Below, piece by piece: positions 35,410-44,396 of a stretch of 64,000 bases of DNA. The stretch is taken from positions 3,133,001 to 3,197,000 of the forward strand of contig NC_017671.1 in assembly GCF_000284595.1 (NCBI RefSeq). The letters are read 5' to 3'. Positions within the stretch are counted from its first letter, which is position 1. The number at the start of each line of letters is the position of its first letter. The notes under the pieces were generated by a model. That model had not been told where the DNA came from and searched no databases. It saw only the letters and a program-made list of their open reading frames with translations. This DNA is from Stenotrophomonas maltophilia D457. Lineage in GTDB: Bacteria; Pseudomonadota; Gammaproteobacteria; Xanthomonadales; Xanthomonadaceae. The position numbers and the translations under genes are program-made.

Positions 35410-36027
35410 ATGTCCGAGTCCCCCACCCCGCGTCCCTCCCGCCCGCTGCCGCCGGTAGCCATCGTGATCGGCGTGCTGTTCTTCTTCGGCCTGCTCGGGC
35501 TGATGATCTACGGGGTGATGAAATCAGGCGATCCGCAGCGCGACGTACTGCCGTCGGCACTGATCGACAAACCGGCGCCGGCATTCGCGCTGCCGGTGCT
35601 GCACGACCCGGAAATGATCGTGCACAGCGACGACCTGCGCGGCGCGCCCTACCTGCTGAACGTGTGGGGCAGCTGGTGCGCGGCCTGCCGCGAAGAACAC
35701 CCGGTGCTGACCCGCTTCGCGGAAAGCAAGCGTGTGCGCGTGATCGGCTACAACTGGAAGGACGACCCGACCGACGCGTTGCACTGGCTGGAACAGCTGG
35801 GCAACCCGTTCATGGTCGTGCTCAGCGATGTCGAGGGCCGTACCGCGATCGACTGGGGCGTGACCGCCGCACCGGAAACCTTCCTTGTCGATGGCAGCGG
35901 CATCGTGCGCTGGAAGTACAGCGGTGCGATGACCCAGCGCGTGGTCGACGAGAAGCTGATCCCGGCGCTGCAGAAGATCGAGAAGGCCCAGGGCAGTGCC
36001 GGCAACACCCTGCATACGGCGCCCTGA
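35410..36027 (+). CDS. ccmG: Thiol:disulfide interchange protein CcmG (DsbE)
   Basis: A 205-residue membrane-anchored thioredoxin with active site WCAAC (Cys90, Cys93) and the cis-Pro region VTAAPETFLVD. It reduces apocytochrome CXXCH cysteines for heme ligation. Nine bases separate it from ccmF. Confidence 0.94.
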   Translation: MSESPTPRPSRPLPPVAIVIGVLFFFGLLGLMIYGVMKSGDPQRDVLPSALIDKPAPAFALPVLHDPEMIVHSDDLRGAPYLLNVWGSWCAACREEHPVLTRFAESKRVRVIGYNWKDDPTDALHWLEQLGNPFMVVLSDVEGRTAIDWGVTAAPETFLVDGSGIVRWKYSGAMTQRVVDEKLIPALQKIEKAQGSAGNTLHTAP

Positions 36028-36031
36028 ACCC

Positions 36032-36481
36032 ATGCGCTGGCTGCTGGCGTTGCTGCTTCTGACGCTGCCGCTGGCCGCGCTGGCCCAGCAGCCGCTGCAC
36101 GATCCGCAGTCGCTGCAGTTCCGCGATGACGCCGAGGAACGCCGCTTCCATGACCTGGCCGCGCAGCTGCGCTGCGTGCAGTGCCAGAACCAGTCGCTGG
36201 CCGATTCCAACGCGCAGATCGCCCAGGACCTGCGCCGCGAGGTGCTGCAGCTGATGCAGCAGGGCCACGACGACGCACAGATCAAGCAGTTCCTGGTCGC
36301 CCGCTACGGTGAGTTCGTGCTCTATCAACCACCGTTGCAGCCGGGCACCTGGCTGCTGTGGGGTGGCCCCCTGCTGGTGCTCGGCGCCGGTGCACTGGTG
36401 GTGCTGGGCATCGTCCGCCGACGTGGACGCACCGTCGGCGCGGCGCCGGCCGGCAAGGCCGATGAAGGAGACGAATGGTGA
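36032..36481 (+). CDS. ccmH: Cytochrome c maturation protein CcmH
   Basis: A 149-residue exported protein with signal peptide (to about residue 19) and the family motif LRCVQCQNQSLADS (Cys48, Cys51), plus a C-terminal membrane helix (about 103-125). Here CcmH and CcmI are separate genes; in E. coli they are fused. It takes part in thiol reduction of apocytochromes. Confidence 0.94.
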   Translation: MRWLLALLLLTLPLAALAQQPLHDPQSLQFRDDAEERRFHDLAAQLRCVQCQNQSLADSNAQIAQDLRREVLQLMQQGHDDAQIKQFLVARYGEFVLYQPPLQPGTWLLWGGPLLVLGAGALVVLGIVRRRGRTVGAAPAGKADEGDEW

Positions 36482-37464
36482 ACCATTGGCTGCCGGTGCT
36501 GGCCGGTCTGGTTGCTGCGCTGATGGCAGCACTGGTGCTGTGGCCGTTGCGCCACCACGGCCGTCGCGGTTTCGTGGTCGGCGTGTTCGCACTGGGCGTG
36601 GCCGGTGCCTGCCTGTACTTGCTGATCGGTGATCCGCGTGCAGCACAGGTACAGCCGACGCCGTCGGCAGCCTCCCTGCGCGATGGCGTGCAGGCCCTGC
36701 AGGACGCACTGGAGCGCGACCCGCAGCGGGCTGATGGCTGGGCGCTGCTGGGCCGGTCGCAGGCCGAACTGGGCAACGCCGCAGCCGCGGCGGATGCCTT
36801 CGCGAGGGCCGCCGCATTGGCACCGGATGATCCGGGCGTGCTGGTGGAAGCCGCGCAGGCGCGCGCGCAGGCTGATGCCGGCAAGCAGTTCGATGACACC
36901 GCAATGGCCTGGTTGCAGCAGGCGCGCGCACAGGCTCCCGATGCCGAGCGCGCCAGCTGGCTGCTGGGCATCGCCCTGCGCCAGCGCGGAAAGAACGCCG
37001 AGGCCGCGGATGTGTGGAGCGGCCTGCTGCCACGACTGGAGCCGGGTGCCGCGCAGGCGCTGCAGGCACAGATCGCCCTCGCGCGCGAGGCCGCTGGCCA
37101 GGCGCCCGATGCTGGCGCTGCGGCGCCACCGGCGCTGCTGCAGGTGCGCGTGCAGCTGCCGGCACTGAAGAACGCCGAGTGGCCAGCCAGCACCCAGGTG
37201 TTCGTGCTGGCCCGTGCCGTCGGCGGCCCGCCGATGCCGGTGGCCGCTCGCAAGCTGCCGCTGAGCGGATTCCCGGACACGGTCGGGCTGGGCGACGGTG
37301 ACAGCCCGATGCCGACCGCACCGCTGTCGGCCCATCGCGAAGTGGAAGTGGTGGCACGCATCTCGCGCAGCGGCAGCGCCAACCGCAGCGAGGACGACCT
37401 GCAGAGCGTTCCGGTGAAGGTAAGCCTGCCCCACGACGGTGTTGTGGAGCTGCGCTTCCCTTGA
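36475..37464 (+). CDS. ccmI: Cytochrome c biogenesis protein CcmI (TPR)
   Basis: A 329-residue protein with two N-terminal membrane helices (about 4-23 and 34-52) and TPR units (DPQRADGWALLGRSQAELGNAAAA and further repeats to about residue 200), then a beta-rich C-terminal domain. It chaperones apocytochrome c. The start at 36475 has an AAGGAG site, and it overlaps ccmH by 7 bp. Confidence 0.9.
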   Translation: MVNHWLPVLAGLVAALMAALVLWPLRHHGRRGFVVGVFALGVAGACLYLLIGDPRAAQVQPTPSAASLRDGVQALQDALERDPQRADGWALLGRSQAELGNAAAAADAFARAAALAPDDPGVLVEAAQARAQADAGKQFDDTAMAWLQQARAQAPDAERASWLLGIALRQRGKNAEAADVWSGLLPRLEPGAAQALQAQIALAREAAGQAPDAGAAAPPALLQVRVQLPALKNAEWPASTQVFVLARAVGGPPMPVAARKLPLSGFPDTVGLGDGDSPMPTAPLSAHREVEVVARISRSGSANRSEDDLQSVPVKVSLPHDGVVELRFP

Positions 37465-37467
37465 CCT

Positions 37468-37491
37468 GTAGAGCCACGCCATGCGTGGATG
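37468..37491 (+). repeat. SMAG (GTAG) single element after ccmI
   Basis: GTAGAGCCACGCCATGCGTGGATG, one palindrome (CCACGC/GCGTGG). The partner copy is absent or degenerate (GGTCCGCGTCCATCCATCC follows). Confidence 0.7.
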
Positions 37492-37571
37492 CGACGGTCC
37501 GGTCCGCGTCCATCCATCCATGGAAACCAGCGTGTCGCCAGCTCCACATGCGGCCCCGCTAGAATGCGTGC

Positions 37572-38684
37572 ATGACCGAATTCATCCCGCCCGGCACCCG
37601 CTTCCACGCCCTGCCCTCGCCGTTCCCGTTCAAGCGCGGTGGCGCCCTGCATGGCGCACGCGTGGCCTACGAGACCTGGGGAACGCTGGCCGCTGACGCC
37701 AGCAATGCGATCCTGATCGTGACCGGCCTGTCGCCGGATGCGCATGCGGCGGCCAACGAGGCCAATCCGGCGCCGGGCTGGTGGGAAGCGATGGTTGGCC
37801 CCGGCAAACCCATCGATACCCGCCGCTGGTTCGTGGTCTGCGTGAATTCGCTGGGCAGCTGCAAGGGATCGACCGGCCCCGCCTCGATCAACCCGGCCAG
37901 CGCTGAGCCCTACCGCCTGGACTTCCCCGAGCTGTCGATCGAAGACGGCGCTCGCGCCGCGATCGAAGTCGTGCGTGCGCTGGGCATCGCGCAGCTGGCC
38001 TGCGTGGTCGGCAATTCCATGGGCGGGATGACCGCGCTGGCCGTGCTGATGCTGCACCCGGGCATCGCGCGCAGCCACGTCAACATTTCCGGCAGTGCGC
38101 AGGCGCTGCCGTTCTCGATCGCGATCCGCTCGCTGCAGCGCGAGGCGATCCGTCTCGACCCGCGCTGGAATGGCGGCCACTACGACGATGCCGAGTACCC
38201 CGAGTCCGGCATGCGCATGGCGCGCAAGCTGGGCGTGATCACCTACCGCTCGGCACTGGAATGGGATGGCCGCTTCGGCCGCGTGCGGCTGGATTCGGAC
38301 CAGGCCGACGACGATCCGTTCGGGCTGGAATTCCAGGTGGAAAGCTATCTGGAAGGCCACGCACGGCGCTTCGTGCGCTTCTTCGATCCCAACTGCTACC
38401 TGTACCTGAGCCGCTCGATGGACTGGTTCGACCTGGCCGAGTACGCCGACGGCGACGTGCTGGCCGGGCTGGCGAAGATCCGGGTGGAGAAGGCACTGGC
38501 CATCGGCGCCAACACCGACATCCTGTTCCCGGTGCAGCAGCAGCAACAGGTCGCCGACGGCCTGCGTGCCGGCGGTGCCGATGCGCGCTTCATCGGGCTG
38601 GAATCGCCACAGGGCCATGATGCCTTCCTCGTCGATTTCGAGCGTTTCGGCCCAGCCGTGCGCGGCTTCCTCGACGCGCTGTAA
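37572..38684 (+). CDS. metX: MetX-family O-acyltransferase (homoserine or serine O-succinyltransferase)
   Basis: A 370-residue alpha/beta-hydrolase-fold acyltransferase. Nucleophile Ser149 lies in GNSMGGM; Asp316 (NTDILFP) and His349 (PQGHDAFL) complete the triad. MetX enzymes acylate homoserine in methionine synthesis. Xanthomonadaceae members have been reported to prefer succinyl-CoA and, in some cases, to act as L-serine O-succinyltransferases for cysteine synthesis. Residue comparison would be needed to decide, so the substrate is left open. The downstream DUF1294 gene begins with GTG directly after its stop. Confidence 0.85.
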   Translation: MTEFIPPGTRFHALPSPFPFKRGGALHGARVAYETWGTLAADASNAILIVTGLSPDAHAAANEANPAPGWWEAMVGPGKPIDTRRWFVVCVNSLGSCKGSTGPASINPASAEPYRLDFPELSIEDGARAAIEVVRALGIAQLACVVGNSMGGMTALAVLMLHPGIARSHVNISGSAQALPFSIAIRSLQREAIRLDPRWNGGHYDDAEYPESGMRMARKLGVITYRSALEWDGRFGRVRLDSDQADDDPFGLEFQVESYLEGHARRFVRFFDPNCYLYLSRSMDWFDLAEYADGDVLAGLAKIRVEKALAIGANTDILFPVQQQQQVADGLRAGGADARFIGLESPQGHDAFLVDFERFGPAVRGFLDAL

Positions 38685-39029
38685 GTGGCGTGGCGGCGTA
38701 ACCTCGCGCTGGCCGCCTTCGGCGCGCTGACCGCCTTGATGATCAGCGGTGTGCTGCCGTTGTGGCTGGGTGGCTGGTGCCTGCTGGCCAGTGCGGTGTC
38801 GTTCGGCCTCTATGGCCATGACAAGCGCGCGGCGCAGCGAAAGCGATGGCGCATTCCCGAGCGCACCCTGCAGCTGCTGGCCTTCGCCGGAGGCTGGCCC
38901 GGCGCGCTGCTGGGCCAGGCGCTGTTCCGCCACAAGCATCGCAAAGCCGCATTCCAGTGGGTGTTCTGGCTGTGCGTGCTGGCCAACGTGGCCTCGATCG
39001 CGGTGATGCTGCGCGAGTTCTCCCATTGA
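38685..39029 (+). CDS. DUF1294 small membrane protein
   Basis: A 114-residue protein with about three to four hydrophobic segments and the conserved YGHDKRAAQRKRWRIPERTLQLLAFAGGWPGALLGQALFRHKHRKAAF pattern of DUF1294. It starts with GTG immediately after the metX stop, so it is likely co-transcribed. Function not known; the family often appears fused to cold-shock domains. Confidence 0.85.
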   Translation: MAWRRNLALAAFGALTALMISGVLPLWLGGWCLLASAVSFGLYGHDKRAAQRKRWRIPERTLQLLAFAGGWPGALLGQALFRHKHRKAAFQWVFWLCVLANVASIAVMLREFSH

Positions 39030-39036
39030 CCGGCCT

Positions 39037-39145
39037 GTAGAGCCGAGCCCATGCTCGGCTGGCTTGCTTCCGGAGCCGAGCATGGGCTCGGCTCTACAGT
39101 AGATCCACGCCATGCGTGGATGTGCCGACCAAGGTCGGCATCTAC
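39037..39145. repeat. Four-element SMAG (GTAG) array
   Basis: Element 1 at 39037-39062 (GTAGAGCCGAGCCCATGC..), inverted element 2 at 39074-39097, element 3 starting GTAGATCCACGCC at 39099, and inverted element 4 ending CATCTAC at 39145. Elements 1-2 form a long hairpin pair; 3 and 4 follow with different loop sequences. Element 4 contains the cydC stop codon. Confidence 0.9.
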
Positions 39146-40821
39146 CGAAGCACTTCGCGCTCCAACACCCCATCGCGCAACCGGTACTGCGCATCGACCA
39201 CGCCTTCGGGCAGGTCGTCGTGGGTGATCATCAGCAGGCTGCGCCCGTCCAGCAACCCGGAAAGGTCCTGCAACAGCGCACGTGCGGTATCCACGTCCAG
39301 GCCTTCGGTGGGTTCGTCCAGCAGCAGGATCGGCGCATTGCGCAGCAGCGCGCGCGCCAGTGCCAACCGCCGCGCCTGGCCGGCCGACATCGTCGCACCG
39401 TTCTCGCCGACCCAGGCCTGCAGGCCACCGTTGTGCTCGGCCCAGTCGCCCAGGCGCACGCGACGCAGGACCGCCCACAACGCGGCATCACGGGCGTCGG
39501 AATCCCCCAGCCGCAGGTTCTCGGCCACGGTACCGGCAAACACCGGTGCGTTCTGCGGAAGCCAGGCCAGCTGGCGGTGCCACTCGGCCTGGGCGACGTC
39601 GCGCAGGTCGCGTCCGCCATAGGTGATTCGCCCCTGTTGCGGATCCCACAACCGCAGCAGCAGGCTGGACAGCGTGGTCTTGCCGCTGCCGCTGTCGCCA
39701 CGGATCGCGATGCGTTCTCCCGGCGCCAGGGTCAGCTGCAGGCCGGACAACACCGGCCGCGCGGCACCTGGCCACTGGAAGTGCACGTCATCCCAATGCA
39801 CGCGCGCCGCCTGGGGTACCGGCTGCGGCGTCTGCGGATCCTCCACCGTCGGCGGTTGTTCGACGATGGCCTGCAGGCGGTCAGCAGCAATGCGCCCGGA
39901 CTGCAGCGACTGCCAGGCCAGGCCCATGCCGGCCCAAAGTTCGATCAGCGCCACGGTCAGGAAGACGAGGCCCGCGGCCATTTCCGGCGCGATGTGCTGC
40001 TGTTCGGCGGCGTGCAGGGCCAACGCCAGCATCGCCACCAGGCCCAGCCCCGCCACCAGGCCGTGCAGGGTCGAGGCCGCGATCAGGCGCCAACGCCGAC
40101 GACGATCACGCGAGGCCAGCTGCTTGGCGGCCACGCGTACCTTCAGCTGCCAAGCCGCATCGGCATGCAGCGCGGCCAGGTCACCGGCCCCCTCCAGACC
40201 TTCGAATGCAGCGGTGCGCAACGCCGCGCGGTGCGCGGCACGATCGGCCTCTTCGTCGTCATGGCCACGCACGCCCAGCCACGGCACGCCGAAGGCGATC
40301 AGCAGCGCCAGCACCGCCAGCAGTACCGCCGCCGAGGGCAGGATCAGCGCTGCCGAGGCAACCGCCACCAGCGACAGCGCGCCCAGCGCCACCAGCGGCC
40401 CGATCGCACGCACCAGCAGCCCATCCACTTCGCCGATGTCCCCCAGCAGCCGCGCCAGCAGCTCGCCGGTGCGCGTGGCGCCCAATCGTGCCGGCGCCAG
40501 TGGCAGCGCGCGGCGGAAGAACCACACGCGCAGGTCGCGGGCAATGCGCAGCGTGGCATCGTGGCCGACCAGCTTTTCGAAGTAGCGCGACACGATGCGC
40601 GCCATGGTCAGGCCACGGATGCCGGCCGAGGGTGAGAAGAAATTGAAGCCCTGGCCGAGGCCGGCCGCACCGGCCAGCGCGGCCGCCGTGAGGAAACCAC
40701 CGGACAGGCCCAGCAGCGCCGTGCCGGCCAGCATCGTGGTCCACAGCAGCAGCAGGGTCAGCAACAGGCGCGGCCGGTGGCGCAGGAATATCGCGCGCAG
40801 CGAATCAGGCGAACGGCTCAT
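39142..40821 (-). CDS. cydC: Thiol-reductant ABC exporter CydC
   Basis: A 559-residue half-transporter with six membrane helices and an ATPase domain: Walker A RGDSGSGKTTL, signature [16 protein letters not shown], Walker B LLLDEPTEGLD. It exports reduced glutathione/cysteine with CydD and is required for assembly of bd oxidase. It overlaps cydD by 4 bp. Its TAG stop is part of a SMAG GTAG head. Confidence 0.94.
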   Translation of the reverse strand: MSRSPDSLRAIFLRHRPRLLLTLLLLWTTMLAGTALLGLSGGFLTAAALAGAAGLGQGFNFFSPSAGIRGLTMARIVSRYFEKLVGHDATLRIARDLRVWFFRRALPLAPARLGATRTGELLARLLGDIGEVDGLLVRAIGPLVALGALSLVAVASAALILPSAAVLLAVLALLIAFGVPWLGVRGHDDEEADRAAHRAALRTAAFEGLEGAGDLAALHADAAWQLKVRVAAKQLASRDRRRRWRLIAASTLHGLVAGLGLVAMLALALHAAEQQHIAPEMAAGLVFLTVALIELWAGMGLAWQSLQSGRIAADRLQAIVEQPPTVEDPQTPQPVPQAARVHWDDVHFQWPGAARPVLSGLQLTLAPGERIAIRGDSGSGKTTLSSLLLRLWDPQQGRITYGGRDLRDVAQAEWHRQLAWLPQNAPVFAGTVAENLRLGDSDARDAALWAVLRRVRLGDWAEHNGGLQAWVGENGATMSAGQARRLALARALLRNAPILLLDEPTEGLDVDTARALLQDLSGLLDGRSLLMITHDDLPEGVVDAQYRLRDGVLEREVLR

Positions 40822-42563
40822 GCGCGCACCGCCTGTGCCGGCTCGACCAGGCGGCCTTCCGGCAACAGCAGGCAACGATCGGCCCAGGCGATCACCGCCG
40901 GGCTGTGGGTGGCGACCACTACGCTGCGCCCGCGCGCATACGCGGCCAGGCTGCGCAGCAGCGCCGCCTCGGTATCGGCATCGAGGAACGCGGTGGGTTC
41001 GTCCAGCAGCAGCACCTGCGGGTCACGCAGCAGCAGGCGGGCCAGGCCAATGCGGCGGGCTTCACCACCGGACAGGCCGAAGCCGCGTTCGCCGATCACC
41101 GTGTCCAGCCCCTGCGGCAGGCGCTGGGCAAACTGCAGGACCTGCGAAGCCTCGGCCACCGCGCGCAGGCGCGCATCGCTGGCTGCGGGATCGGCCAGGC
41201 GCAGATTGTCGGCGATGCTGCCATGGAACAGGTACGGTCGCTGGCTGGCATAGGCCACCTGCACGCCGGGGCGCAGCTGCAGCTTGCCGGCACGCGGCGG
41301 CAACCAACCGGCCAGCGCCTCCAGCAGCGTGCTTTTGCCGGATCCGCTGGGACCGACCAGGGCCAGGCGCTGGCCCGGCTCCAGCAGCAGGTCCAGATCC
41401 CGCAGCACATCCTGCGGCGCCCCCAACGGGCGCAGTACCAGTCCTTGCGCCTGCAGTGGCGGCAAGGCGGCCTCGGCCGGCTCCACCGCCAGCGGCGCAA
41501 CCTCGTTCTCGATCAGGCCCTGCTCGTCCGGCAGCGACTGCAGCAGGCGCTCCACTTCGGCGGCGGCGGCCAGTGCATTGGCGCGATCATGGTAGTGCGC
41601 AGCCAGCCGTCGCAGCGGCGCATAGAACTCCGGCGCCAGCAGCAGGCAGAACAGGCCCGCACCCAGCGTCGGCACCGCTGCATGCAGCGACATCATGCCC
41701 AGATAGCTCAGGCCCAGGTACAGCGCCACCATCGCCACGCTCACCGAGGCGAAGAATTCCAGCACGGTGGACGACAGGAAGGCGATGCGCAGCACCTTCA
41801 GGGTGCGCACGCGCACGCCTTCGGCGGCGGCCTCGATGCCGGCCAGTTCGGCTTCGCCGCGGCCATACAGGCGCAGCAGGCCCAGGCCCTTGATGCGGTC
41901 GGCGAAATGGCCGCTCATGCGCGCCAGCTCGCCCAGCTGCGCGCGCCCGGCGGCTTCAGCACCCCAGCCCACCAGCATCATGAAGAACGGCACCAGCGGC
42001 GCGGTGAACAGCAGGATCAGCGCCACCACCCAGTCCACCCAGGCGACAGCGGCCAGGATCAGCAGCGGCACCACCACCACTTCGGTGCGCACCGGCAGGA
42101 AGCCGCTGTAATAGCTCTCGATCGCATCACCGTGATGCAGCATCAGTTCGCCCAGTTCACCGGTGCGGCGCTGCCGCAGCCAGAGCGGGCCCTGGCCCAG
42201 CAGGCGCGCGAACACGCGTTCGCGCAGTGCCAGCCGGGCGGCGTCGGCCACGTCACCGGCGGCGGCCTGGGTGGCGCTGCCCAGCAGGGTGCGCAGCACC
42301 AGGATCACCGCCAATCCCGCCAGCACCGGCAGGCCAGAGGCCAGCGGCACGCGCTCCACCAGCACCTGCTGCACCAGCCAGGCGATGGCGGCAGCCTGCC
42401 CGATCAACAGCGCGCCGGACAGGCTGATGCACAGCGCGGCCAGGCGCTGGCGGCCCCGGGCGGAGCGTGCCAGGTCGGCCAGCCAGGCCGTGCGCACACG
42501 CCGCTGGCGGGCGGTTTCAGCTTCCGGGGACAGGCCGTCAGGGGTCGTTTCGGCAGCGCTCAA
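40818..42563 (-). CDS. cydD: Thiol-reductant ABC exporter CydD
   Basis: A 581-residue half-transporter, partner of CydC: membrane domain about 35-330, Walker A VGPSGSGKSTLLEAL, signature LSGGEARRIGLARLLL, Walker B LLLDEPTAFLD. It is divergent from cydA across 228 bp that carry the ANR/FNR box. The cydDC genes lie next to cydABX, which links the exporter and the oxidase whose assembly it supports. Confidence 0.94.
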   Translation of the reverse strand: MSAAETTPDGLSPEAETARQRRVRTAWLADLARSARGRQRLAALCISLSGALLIGQAAAIAWLVQQVLVERVPLASGLPVLAGLAVILVLRTLLGSATQAAAGDVADAARLALRERVFARLLGQGPLWLRQRRTGELGELMLHHGDAIESYYSGFLPVRTEVVVVPLLILAAVAWVDWVVALILLFTAPLVPFFMMLVGWGAEAAGRAQLGELARMSGHFADRIKGLGLLRLYGRGEAELAGIEAAAEGVRVRTLKVLRIAFLSSTVLEFFASVSVAMVALYLGLSYLGMMSLHAAVPTLGAGLFCLLLAPEFYAPLRRLAAHYHDRANALAAAAEVERLLQSLPDEQGLIENEVAPLAVEPAEAALPPLQAQGLVLRPLGAPQDVLRDLDLLLEPGQRLALVGPSGSGKSTLLEALAGWLPPRAGKLQLRPGVQVAYASQRPYLFHGSIADNLRLADPAASDARLRAVAEASQVLQFAQRLPQGLDTVIGERGFGLSGGEARRIGLARLLLRDPQVLLLDEPTAFLDADTEAALLRSLAAYARGRSVVVATHSPAVIAWADRCLLLPEGRLVEPAQAVRA

Positions 42564-42687
42564 GAGGTCTTCACGGGCAGCGGGGGAGACACGGCATTGT
42601 AGGCGCAGGCAATAGCCCGCCCCTGCGGCCGGCGGTCGCAGTCTTCATCAGGTTGGCATACGATCAACCGGGGCACCTGTTCATACA

Positions 42688-42701
42688 TTGATCTGGATCA
42701 A
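42688..42701. promoter_or_regulatory. ANR/FNR box upstream of cydABX
   Basis: TTGATCTGGATCAA is a perfect match to TTGATNNNNATCAA. It is centred 97 bp before cydA. If it sits at about -41.5, a start would fall near 42736, with CATCAT (42724-42729) as a plausible -10. Confidence 0.8.
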
Positions 42702-42791
42702 GGCTGTTTGAAGTAGTCGGTCACATCATTCACGTCGTAGACCACCCTTCCCGCCACCTGCAACGGCACTATCCAACGAGGTAGCCAGGCC

Positions 42792-44381
42792 ATGATTGAT
42801 CAGACAGTCGTAGAACTGTCGCGGCTGCAATTCGCGCTGACCGCGATGTACCACTTCCTATTCGTACCGCTCACCCTCGGCCTGTCCTTCATGGTGGCCA
42901 TCATGGAGAGCGTGTACGTGATGACCGGCAAGGAGATCTGGCGCAGGATGACCCTGTTCTGGGGCGTCCTGTTCGGCATCAACTTCGCCATGGGCGTTGC
43001 CACCGGCATCGTCATGGAATTCCAGTTCGGCATGAACTGGTCCTACTACAGCCACTACGTGGGTGACATCTTCGGTGCGCCACTGGCGATCGAAGGCCTG
43101 ATGGCGTTCTTCCTGGAAGCGACCTTCGTCGGCCTGTTCTTCTTCGGCTGGAACCGCCTGAGCAAGGTCAAGCACCTGATGGTGACCTGGCTGATGGCGC
43201 TGGGGACCAACCTGTCGGCGATCTGGATCCTGGTGGCCAATGGCTGGATGCAGAACCCGACCGGCGCGGTGTTCAACCCGGAAACCATGCGCATGGAAGT
43301 GGTCGACTTCATGGCGGTGGTGTTCAACCCGGTGGCGCAGGCCAAGTTCGTGCACACCGTCAGCGCCGGCTACGTGACCGGTGCGGTGTTCGTGATGGCG
43401 ATCAGCGCCCTGTTCCTGCTGCGCAACAAGCACAAGGACCTGGCCCGTCGTTCGTTTGCGGTGGCCGCGGCGTTCGGCCTGCTGTCATCGCTGTCGGTGG
43501 TCGTGCTGGGTGACGAGAGCGGTTACGCCGCCAGCGAACACCAGAAGATGAAGCTGGCCGCGATCGAGGCGATGTGGGAGACCGAGCGTGCGCCGGCCGA
43601 CTTCACCGCCTTCGGCATCCCCAACCAGGAGACTCACCAGAACGACTACGCGGTGAAGATCCCCTACCTGATGGGCCTGATCGCCACCCGCTCGTTGAAC
43701 CAGCCGATTCCCGGCATCCTGGAACTGGTCGAGCGCGCCGAACACCGCGTGCGTGGCGGCCAGCTGGCCTACGGTGCATTGGAACGCCTGCGCGCCAACA
43801 AGAACGACGTTGAAGCGCGCGAGATGTTCGACCGCCACTGGCAGGACCTGGGCCACGGCCTGCTGCTCAAGCGCTATCGCGATGACATCCTCAACGCCAC
43901 CCCGCAGGAGATCTCGCAGGCGGCGATGGACACGGTGCCGCGCGTGATGCCGTTGTTCTGGACCTTCCGCGTGATGGCCGGCCTGGGCTTCTACCTGATC
44001 GCCTTCTTCGCACTGGCCTTCTACTACTCGTGCCGCAACAACTTCCAGGACAAGCGCTGGTTCCTCAAGCTGGCCCTGTGGACGCTGCCGGCACCGTGGA
44101 TCGCGATCGAGTGCGGCTGGTTCGTGGCCGAGTATGGTCGCCAGCCGTGGGCGGTCGATGGCGTGCTGCCGACCTTCTATGCGGCGTCGGGCCTGGCCCT
44201 GCATGAAATCGTGCTGACCCTGGCCGGCTTCACTGCCATCTACACCGCGCTGATCGTGGTCGAGATCAAGCTGATGCTCAAGGCGATCCGCAAGGGTCCG
44301 GACGAGGTGCTGCCGTCGCTGCAGTCGCCCCAGCCGCATGCTTCCCACAATGCCTCGGCGCCGGCCGCCGGCCAGGCCTGA
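42792..44381 (+). CDS. cydA: Cytochrome bd ubiquinol oxidase subunit I
   Basis: A 529-residue membrane subunit of the bd-I type. His21 (MYHFLF) is the heme ligand corresponding to E. coli His19. The quinol-binding Q-loop (about residues 260-370) is of the long kind, as in E. coli. The sequence is close to E. coli CydA through the first 170 residues (MEFQFGMNWSYYSHYVGDIFG). It oxidises ubiquinol and reduces O2 to water with high affinity, useful at low oxygen. Confidence 0.97.
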   Translation: MIDQTVVELSRLQFALTAMYHFLFVPLTLGLSFMVAIMESVYVMTGKEIWRRMTLFWGVLFGINFAMGVATGIVMEFQFGMNWSYYSHYVGDIFGAPLAIEGLMAFFLEATFVGLFFFGWNRLSKVKHLMVTWLMALGTNLSAIWILVANGWMQNPTGAVFNPETMRMEVVDFMAVVFNPVAQAKFVHTVSAGYVTGAVFVMAISALFLLRNKHKDLARRSFAVAAAFGLLSSLSVVVLGDESGYAASEHQKMKLAAIEAMWETERAPADFTAFGIPNQETHQNDYAVKIPYLMGLIATRSLNQPIPGILELVERAEHRVRGGQLAYGALERLRANKNDVEAREMFDRHWQDLGHGLLLKRYRDDILNATPQEISQAAMDTVPRVMPLFWTFRVMAGLGFYLIAFFALAFYYSCRNNFQDKRWFLKLALWTLPAPWIAIECGWFVAEYGRQPWAVDGVLPTFYAASGLALHEIVLTLAGFTAIYTALIVVEIKLMLKAIRKGPDEVLPSLQSPQPHASHNASAPAAGQA

Positions 44382-44396
44382 GGCAGGAGAACCAAG

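Noticed and set aside
42650..42671. Second ANR/FNR-like site (TTGGCATACGATCAA) near cydD
   Set aside because: Spacing is 15 rather than 14 and the left half-site is TTGGC; only a weak match.
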